A model generated the notes under the pieces. The model had not been told where the DNA came from. It did no database searches and was given only the letters and a program-made list of their open reading frames with translations. DNA of 64,000 nucleotides, from NCBI RefSeq assembly GCF_009727055.1, contig NC_052355.1, forward strand, positions 50,054,987 through 50,118,986, given 5' to 3'. Both the position numbers and the translations under genes were made by a program. This document shows, piece by piece, positions 57,110 to 64,000 of the stretch. How positions within the stretch are numbered: the stretch's first letter is position 1; each line of letters opens with the position of its first letter. This DNA comes from Benincasa hispida. Lineage: Eukaryota; Streptophyta; Magnoliopsida; Cucurbitales; Cucurbitaceae.

Positions 57110-58290
57110 GTATTCAGTAATACAATTAGCTTATGACCATGGGCCAAATATTTCCCATCTGAGAATTTTTTGATGTGCAATATATGTTCTAATTGCTCCA
57201 CCACAACGTACTAAAATGGATCATCAAAGGAGGTTAGGAATATATGTTGGATATGATTCCCCATGAATTATTAAATATTGATGGGTGATGTATTTACTGC
57301 ATGATTTACCGATTGTCATTTTAATGAGACAATTTTTCCAACATTAGGGGGAGGAATTAAAAAGTTGAAAAAATAAATTACATGGAATGCACCGTAAATG
57401 TCTCATTTAGAGCCCCATACAGATCAGTGTGAGTTTGAACTTCAAAAAATAATTTATTTGTAAAATATAGAAAATCAGTTACCAGATACATTTAATGATG
57501 CAAAGAAAGTAACTAAGTCACATATACCAATTGCAAATGTTCCATCAAAAGTTGATATCCCAACACAGCAAGTTGCCACTAATGAGTCTGGAACACACCA
57601 AAAGCGTGGTAGACCAGTGGGTTCCAAAGATAAAAATCATTAAAAAAGAAAATTAGTCAATAGTTAAAAATACTTGGTTAAGGATATAAATACCCATGAT
57701 GAAATCCTTGACATGACTAGTGAAGAAGGTGAAATACCTAAAGATAATAATGAAATTTCAATAAACTATGTCATAATAGGGAAAAGATGGAACCAAACTA
57801 ATGTAGTTATTGACAACATTTTTGAATATAATGTTGCTCTTAATATTATATTTGAAAGTGAGGATTCTGAACCAAAATCAATTTAAGAATGCCGACATAG
57901 AAAATATTAGCTTTAGTGAAAAAAAAATCAATCGAGATAGAATTAAACTCACTTTCAAAATGTCAGGTTTCTGAACCAGTAGTCTAAATACTAGAAGGAG
58001 TCAAGCATGTGGGATATAAATTGGTATTTGTGAGAAAAAATGAAAATAATGTGGCCACAAGATATAAAGCAAGACTAGTTGCACAAGGTTTTTCACAAAG
58101 ACCTGTCATTGATCATGAGGAGATGTATTCTCCGATAGTGGATGCAATTACATTAAGATATTTAATTGGCCTGACTGCGTATGAAAGTTGGACATGCATC
58201 TTATAGATGTAGTCACAACGTTATTGTATATAGATCTCTTGATAATGACAATCTTTATATGAAAATTCCAGAAAATTTAAAGATATCTGA
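57110..58290 (+). pseudogene. Copia-C pol relic (copy 3, integrase end to RT)
   Basis: Homologous to 25125-26235. The integrase tail reads YGHGPNISHLRIF near 57130 and QRRLGIYVGYDSP near 57230. The linker holds a single KDNNEISINYV unit at 57737. RT starts as GYKLVFVRKNENNVATRYKARLVAQGFSQRPVIDHEEMYSPIVDAITLRYLI, an open stretch at 58009-58170, the best preserved RT segment of this family here. RT breaks near 58290 after MKIPENLKI. Confidence 0.82.
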
Positions 58291-59363
58291 AACATAAATA
58301 AATTCAAGTGTTTCCCTTTGAACTTTGAAAATATCTAGATTAATGTTGTTTTTTTTTTTTTATCCATTTCATGTTTTTTTTCTCTCTTAGTAATGTTAAC
58401 TTTCGTATATTAAATGTTGGATGTGACAGATTTCTTTTTGAATTCTTGAAGAGAAGATCGACACAATTGATGAATATCAAGTGTTTCTTTTGACTTTGAA
58501 ATATATAGATTTAATGTTGTTGATTCTTTATCATTTTCATGTTTTTTTTCTTTCTTAGTAAATGTTAAATTTTGAATATTTCAAATGTTGTTTTTCTTAT
58601 TGTAATTAGTTTCTTTTAATAAGGAACTGGATCATTTTCATATGTTTTGGTGATAAAAAAATGAGCAAGAAGATGTATGTCTGGCAGACAGTGCACTATA
58701 CACACAATACTATCAAGTAAAAATATTTTTCTAAATTGACAATGCAGGAGCAAAATAAATAACAATATCAGTTTCTATAAAACTGATTGAAGGATTTGGA
58801 AAGGAATATTATTTGCCTAGAGGAACAAAATTTACAATTGACATGTATTTTCTCTAGTCAATCAAAAGAATCTATTAAAAGATATGTGTTGCAATGGTTA
58901 TCATATTGAGCCTAATAGTAAGAATAATGTGGAATATCTTATATATTATCTTTATTGTCTCAAATGACAAACATATATTGGAAAAGTTTTCTGCATTATC
59001 TTCTAGATAATATTATACTCATATATGAGTAATTGAAACATATGCAACAATGAACCTGAAGTTGATGAATCTAGATATATTTACTATTTGACATAACAAA
59101 TTAGGTCATCCAAGGTCTATAATGATGAATAGAATTATTGATAATTCAAATGGACATCCATTAAAAAGTTAGGAGATTCTTCAATCCAATGAATTATCAT
59201 GTGATGCTTTTTCTCAAGGAAATTAATCATTAGACCATCACCAACTAAAGTGGGAACCGAATCACCTCATTTTTGGAACGAATTCATTGTGATATATGTG
59301 GACCTATTAGCCCAATAGGGGAACATTTAAGTATTTTATGATATTAATGAACGCATCCAACAG
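58291..59363 (+). pseudogene. Copia-C gag-end to integrase relic, out of order
   Basis: Homologous to 23860-24745, i.e. a part that should lie upstream of 57110-58290 but follows it. It includes a ~100-bp duplication (58320-58420 and 58485-58585: the 'atgttgtt...ttctctcttagtaa' text), then pre-integrase and zinc-finger text, and the integrase start to about 59360 (INASN). There it is cut by an LTR starting TGTTGGG at 59364. This suggests two truncated copies or a rearrangement. Confidence 0.75.
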
Positions 59364-60034
59364 TGTTGGGTTTTATGCCCTACAACTCATAGATAGTAAA
59401 TGTTATTAATTGACCGTCATCAATAAAGAGTTATAAATATTAATTGAATAAATGTTATTGTTTGTGTTTTTTGTCTATTTTTTTTCTTAATAACCCTAAA
59501 TCCAATAAACTGACATCCAAGGTTGCCTTTTAAGTCTTGAACTGTATGTGGAGACATCCAGGGATCAATGTATAAGATATAGCTTGAAGGGTCTATAGTA
59601 TAGAGATGAGGCTGGGTACCTTATCTTGGTAACACTATGGATATGACCCACTTTGTATTTGGAACAAATGCAATGATCCAACACATTCGTGTAGTTGACA
59701 TGCGAGTGAGGGTATCCTATGCAATAAGTTTGTATAAGACCAGACCGCAAAATAGTAATCACTAGATGTAACACCATTAACTAGTTAGGTTCCTATTTCA
59801 ATAGGATGAACTAGGCAACTTAGCCTTAATCCTCAGTATATTATAAACTCTTGTTCATGAGGGATTGTCCTTTGATTTGTATGGGTAAGGGTGGCTAGTC
59901 CACGGACCCAATATGCCTACCATTTTGGGGACAAGACTGAATGGGGAGCTGGGAACATAGTAACACAAGATGTGATTCACTCCTTCCCATCTTAAGGGTA
60001 AGTAGATGAGTGTTCCTTTAAGTGGTGTTACCGG
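59364..60034 (+). mobile_element. Copia LTR fragment, plus orientation
   Basis: Begins TGTTGGGTTTTATGCC inside the Copia-C integrase and follows the Copia-A-type LTR (complement of 5100-5823). It breaks near 60034, where an opposite-orientation LTR starts. Long ORFs on its minus strand (59565-59777, 59855-60082) are shadows. Confidence 0.75.
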
Positions 60035-61276
60035 TGTTAGAGTTAGGAAACATGTAACGAAAGAAAAATGGATCATTATCATTCTAATTCATCAATTTTG
60101 GCTTTAAATTAGGCATGCTCATAAACTAAAAAGAGGGTTTCACTACAAACCTTTGATGATACACTTTAATCTTGAATTCCAACTGCAATCTCCTTGATTT
60201 CTGCTTGTGAACCATCACAAAACCTTCCCTAGTATTCTCTAGGTGCCTTAGATTGAGTTGTGAGACTCAAAATAAGCTTGGATTTAGGGAAAGATGAGAT
60301 GACGTTTTCTGGTTTTGACAGAATGAAAAACCCTCCTTCACTTCGAAATTTTAGCAAAATTTCAACCTTTGCATGTCCAATTCCACTCAGATTCTTCAGT
60401 ATATATTGCAAGATCATCATGCAAGAACAATTGCTGCATGAGTTCTAGCTCATGCTTGAAGAATATGACTAAAATTTAAAGTGGAACCATGAGTAACCTT
60501 CTTGGTTTGAAAGTGGAAAAATCCCACTTTTGGGATTTTTACATTTTCCATTTCTTTTTCAATTTTTTATTTTCAAAATTAATTTTCTTTTCAATGAAAT
60601 TTTATTAATCTTACAAAATTAATTTATCCAATAAAATTAATAATAAATAAATAATTAAACAATTTAATTAATTCTAATTAACTTAATATTAAATATTAAA
60701 TTAATTTATCACCAATTCCACTATCATAAATCCATATTCATGAATTTAATATTTAAATCATGTTTAAATATGAATTGATTCTCCAATTCCGTTCAATTCA
60801 AAAATTAAACGTGTAATTATATCACATATAATTAATAATTTCCTTAATGCTAATTCGAACGTTTCAAATTATCTTATCACGCTATTCTAAGGCTAATCCA
60901 TTTGTCAGCTAATAGGGGGACCTCGTGGACCTATAGATCATGGGCTCTAACGATCCGAGATTAATTGACTAAACTCTTTACACCAAATCAACCTCCATTT
61001 GTTAACTATTGGGTCACTCCACTAAACCCCAGAGTTGCACTCCCCTCATTGTGTCCACTCGATATATTGTGTTCAAGATCCAGAGTCTACACTTAAGGGA
61101 ACAACCTCTCTACTATCCCTAAAAGTGGGTAGGAGCGAATTCCATCTTGCACCCTATGTCCTCAGTTATCTACCCGGTCTTACCTCTGAAATGGGAGGCT
61201 TATTGAGCCGGCGTTGTTGAGCCAACCCTCACCCATACAAATCTAAAGATAATCCCAAATAAATAGGAGTTCATAG
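60035..61276 (-). mobile_element. Copia LTR fragment, minus orientation
   Basis: Starts TGTTAG at 60035 and matches the other LTRs through 'tagggggacctcgtggacctatagatcatgggct' (60912) to 'aataggagttcatag' (61276). It stops there where the next LTR (TGAAGG at 61277) begins. The outer ~400 bp of the LTR are missing. With 59364-60034 it forms an imperfect head-to-head pair. Confidence 0.75.
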
Positions 61277-62062
61277 TGAAGGAAATCAATCATGAGGATT
61301 TTCATGAGTAGCGAAGGGATCGTTCCAAATTCCAATCTAATTGAACATAAACAATTACAGTACAAGAATGGAAACTAATAGGTTATGAAAATATAGAAAT
61401 TACAACATGCTCAAAGATAATACAAGAGATAGAGGATGCATACCTTTGAAGAACCATTCTTCACTAATCCCTCGATCAATCTACAAGCGTCCAAGAACAA
61501 CACACTTGAACGCAACGACCGGTACAGCCAACGGACATCACGAATAATGCATACAGCCTCCACAAACCCAATCGAGTCTAACTCGATCCATGAAATGAGT
61601 GAGAACACCACCACAATGATTACCTTAGTATTCTCGGCATAAGAATCCGGGAGTTGTGGGCTTTGTATGATCTTAGCTTGAGGAAAAGACTAGAGGACTA
61701 AGATTGAGTAGATGATCGAGCAAGTGGGAGATAAGATGTTGTCTATCATATTGACGATGTGCTCGATCGTTTAGTAAATGGCAGCCTATCACATAGACTA
61801 GCCACTCGATCGTTTAGCTATGATCAAAAGGTCAACGATCGTATTGTCAACTCTTAAAGGATCGTTTAGCTACGATCAGCTGAATGACTATCATATAGTT
61901 AAAGGTAAACGATCGCTTAGCTGATCTATAGTCTCTCAATGCTATCACTTAGTGAAACTCTTTCACTTGATAGCTTGTCCATGAGTTCTTTTTGAATGAG
62001 GCAACTATTAATTTTAGGAAAACCATTTTCTTTTTTATCCCATGGTTACCATAAAACCACCA
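61277..62062 (-). mobile_element. 3' LTR of the last Copia element
   Basis: About 786 bp. The minus-strand start is TGGTGGTTTTATGG at 62062, preceded by a purine-rich GAGTGGGAGTTAT tract (62063-62075). The other end is TGAAGG at 61277. It contains a cluster of CGATCGTTTAG motifs (61764-61920). Confidence 0.7.
61764..61920. repeat. CGATCGTTTAG motif cluster in the LTR
   Basis: CGATCGTTTAG at 61764 and 61807, GGATCGTTTAG at 61859 and CGATCGCTTAG at 61910. Two are followed by CTATGATCA or CTACGATCA. It could be an enhancer-like cluster in U3. Confidence 0.7.
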
Positions 62063-63970
62063 ATAACTCCCACTCAATTGATTATTAGAGAAAAAGAAAT
62101 TAATTATCACATAATTAATTTATATTAAATAAATATGATAACCAACTTACCATATTATATTTATAACCTATAGTTTTATATTTCATCTAATGAATCCATA
62201 GTTTTTTTTCTATTTTATGGTACTTAATGTAAATCATATAAATCTCCCAATTGTTCTAATGCCTCGGGAGACTAATGTACAGTACATGAAAAAACAAGTA
62301 TAATATACAATACATTAGGGTACTCTATACCCCAGTATCATCTCCCACTTTCCTTAGATAAGATGTCACATGTCCCGTAGACTCAGACTTTCCAGATGAC
62401 CCTTGAACACTTTAGCCGTGAGAGCCTTTGTAAATAGATCAGCAATGTTGTGCTCCGACGCGATCTTCGTGACTATCACATCATCGCGATGACAATCTCC
62501 TTGATCAAATGATACTTCCGTTCAATATGCTTGCCTCTATGATGACTCTGAGGTTCCTTTGAATTTACCATAGCCCCCGCTGTTATCAACAATAAAGAGT
62601 GATCGACAAAGACATATTTGGAACAACTTTCAAATCCGTAAGGAACTTGCTAAGCAAACAACCCCCTTAGCAGCTTCACAAGCGGCTATGTATTCGGCTT
62701 CCATAGTGGAGTCTGCGATGATTCCTTGCTTGATGCTTCACCAAACTACAACCCCTCCCATTCAGAGTGAACACTGACCTTGATAGTCGATTTCTGAGAA
62801 TAATTTCTATCAGTGTCTGAAAGTTAGAGTCTGTGTATCTTGTAAGGATCAAATCTTATCTTCATACATGAGGATATAGTCTCTCGTTCTCCAAATATAC
62901 CTTGAGAATTCGTTTTGACTGCTATTCAGTAATATAATCCTGGATTGGACTGAAAAATGACTGACAATCCCTACTGCATAGCAAATGTCAGGTCTAGTAC
63001 AATACATTGCATACATTAAGCTTCCAACAACTGAAGCATAGGGAATCCGTCTCATTTCTTCAAACCACTTGAGGTGTCTTAGGATATTGATCCTTAGATA
63101 AAATTAATTCCATGCCTGAAGGGTAATAAACCCTATTGGAAATTCTGCATCCTATACCTTATCAACATTGATCAATGTACGATGCTGAGATAAAACCAAC
63201 CTTTTGTTCTTACGATCCCGAATGATCTGGATCCCTAGAACATACTGCGCTTCTCTTAAATCTTTCATTGGAACTGGGGCGCTAGCCACGATTTAATGTC
63301 AATCAGAAAACCTACATCATTCCCAGTGAGTAGGATATCATCCACATACAGTACTAGGAAGCTACTGAGCTTATTGATGATTTTCTTGTAGACACAGGCT
63401 CATCAACATTCTGATCAAAGCCAAACGATTTGATCGCATCTGTCAAAATCTAATGTTCCACGCTCTAGATGCTTGTTTCAGCCATTAAATGGGCCTATTA
63501 AGCTTGCAAACATCTTTGCTCTTGATTTTGGAACTATGAACCCCTCAAGTTGAGCCATGTAGATGGTCCTCCTCAAGATTACATTAAGAAAGAATAGTCC
63601 TTGACGTCCATTTGGCCATATCTCATAATCATAAAATTGGCTATGGATATGAGTATACTGATAGACTTCAACATCGACAACAGGTGAGAAAGTTTCCTCA
63701 TAGTTCACCCTTCCCTCAACTTGGGTATAACCGCTTGCCATGAGTTCTAGCCTTAAAAGGTCTGCACCTTTCCATCTACACCTCGTTTTCTCTTATGATC
63801 CGCCCACCTTACAGACGAAAAAAAATAACACATTAAAACAACAAACACCCTATAGGGTTTTAAACCGATTATACAACCTCATCACCACAGATCTGACTTC
63901 TAAAAACCAGTTCCTAGATAACATTATTGGAATCATATAGCGACTCTATTTTTTTACGTTCCCTTGGGTA
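62063..63970 (-). pseudogene. Copia pol (RT and RNase H), entering from the window edge
   Basis: Minus strand. The C-terminal RNase H region is at 62380-62760. The RNase H start at 62849-63055 reads MRRIPYASVVGSLMYAMYCTRPDICYAVGIVSHF. The RT catalytic box LVLYVDDILL is intact at 63337-63348. The RT N-terminal part at 63478-63741 reads [21 protein letters not shown] and IYMAQLEGF. The integrase-RT linker (ESLYDSNNV, KRKRGVDGKVQTF) runs to about 63960. Several frameshifts are present, but it is less decayed than the other Copia relics. Gag and the 5' LTR lie beyond the window. Confidence 0.85.
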
Positions 63971-64000
63971 TTCATGGTTAAAATTCCATCATTACTTTGT

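Noticed and set aside
60229..60448. Overlapping ORFs on both strands
   Set aside because: Both fall inside the minus-strand Copia LTR fragment.

Overview
This window is plant nuclear DNA, AT-rich and dominated by transposons, with one recognisable host gene. That gene is an intact nine-exon ACTIN-RELATED PROTEIN 3 (ARP3) on the + strand at 42844-47043. The ARP3 sequence, GT-AG introns and Copia, Athila-like and MULE relics indicate a eudicot. MITE families that look like those common in cucurbits, and a MULE carrying an Ulp1-like protease of a kind known from melon, make Cucurbitaceae the best guess (inference, not proven). No bacterial-type gene, operon, CRISPR array or intact tRNA/rRNA gene was seen.

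Layout. 1-4165: pieces of a gypsy gag, a Copia LTR with leader and primer-binding site (minus), and a Copia RT/RNase H piece (plus). About 4166-21241: one minus-strand Copia element ('Copia-A') whose RNase H region is split by a 7.8-kb Athila-like gypsy element ('Gypsy-B', 6262-14083, TSD CACAT). Gypsy-B holds two further LTRs in inverted orientation. 21242-21780: another minus Copia pol relic. About 22340-28620: a decayed plus-strand Copia ('Copia-C') whose pol is present twice around a 25-N gap, almost certainly an unmerged contig overlap. 28621-33007: AT-rich intergenic. 33018-41920: an 8.9-kb MULE with terminal inverted repeats and a near-perfect 9-bp TSD. It carries a DUF1985/Ulp1-protease gene (plus) facing a mudrA-type transposase gene (minus); a hAT-like MITE sits in the first and a solo LTR interrupts the second. 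42230-47250: ARP3, with two upstream ORFs in its leader, a MITE in intron 2 and a SINE with clear TSDs in intron 3. 47251-50690: AT-rich intergenic with MITEs and a G-rich repeat. 50690-59363: two further Copia-C copies, one split by a 1.6-kb solo LTR, with a minus-strand Copia fragment between them. 59364-61276: an inverted pair of LTR fragments. 61277-64000: a minus-strand Copia entering from its 3' LTR, with an intact YVDD box.

Assembly quality matters here. There are four N runs longer than 20 bases, at least three single-N joins, two exact Nextera mate-pair junction sequences at 7006 and 7228, and a 2-kb duplication differing mainly by single-base indels. Nearly all transposon ORFs are broken by stops, frameshifts or deletions. 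ARP3 is the only gene I expect to make a functional protein. The most unusual non-artefact signals are a 24-nt hairpin with a GAAA loop at the start of several gypsy-type LTRs, a gag frame closed only by five TAG codons at likely former CAG codons, and the ARP3 upstream-ORF arrangement.
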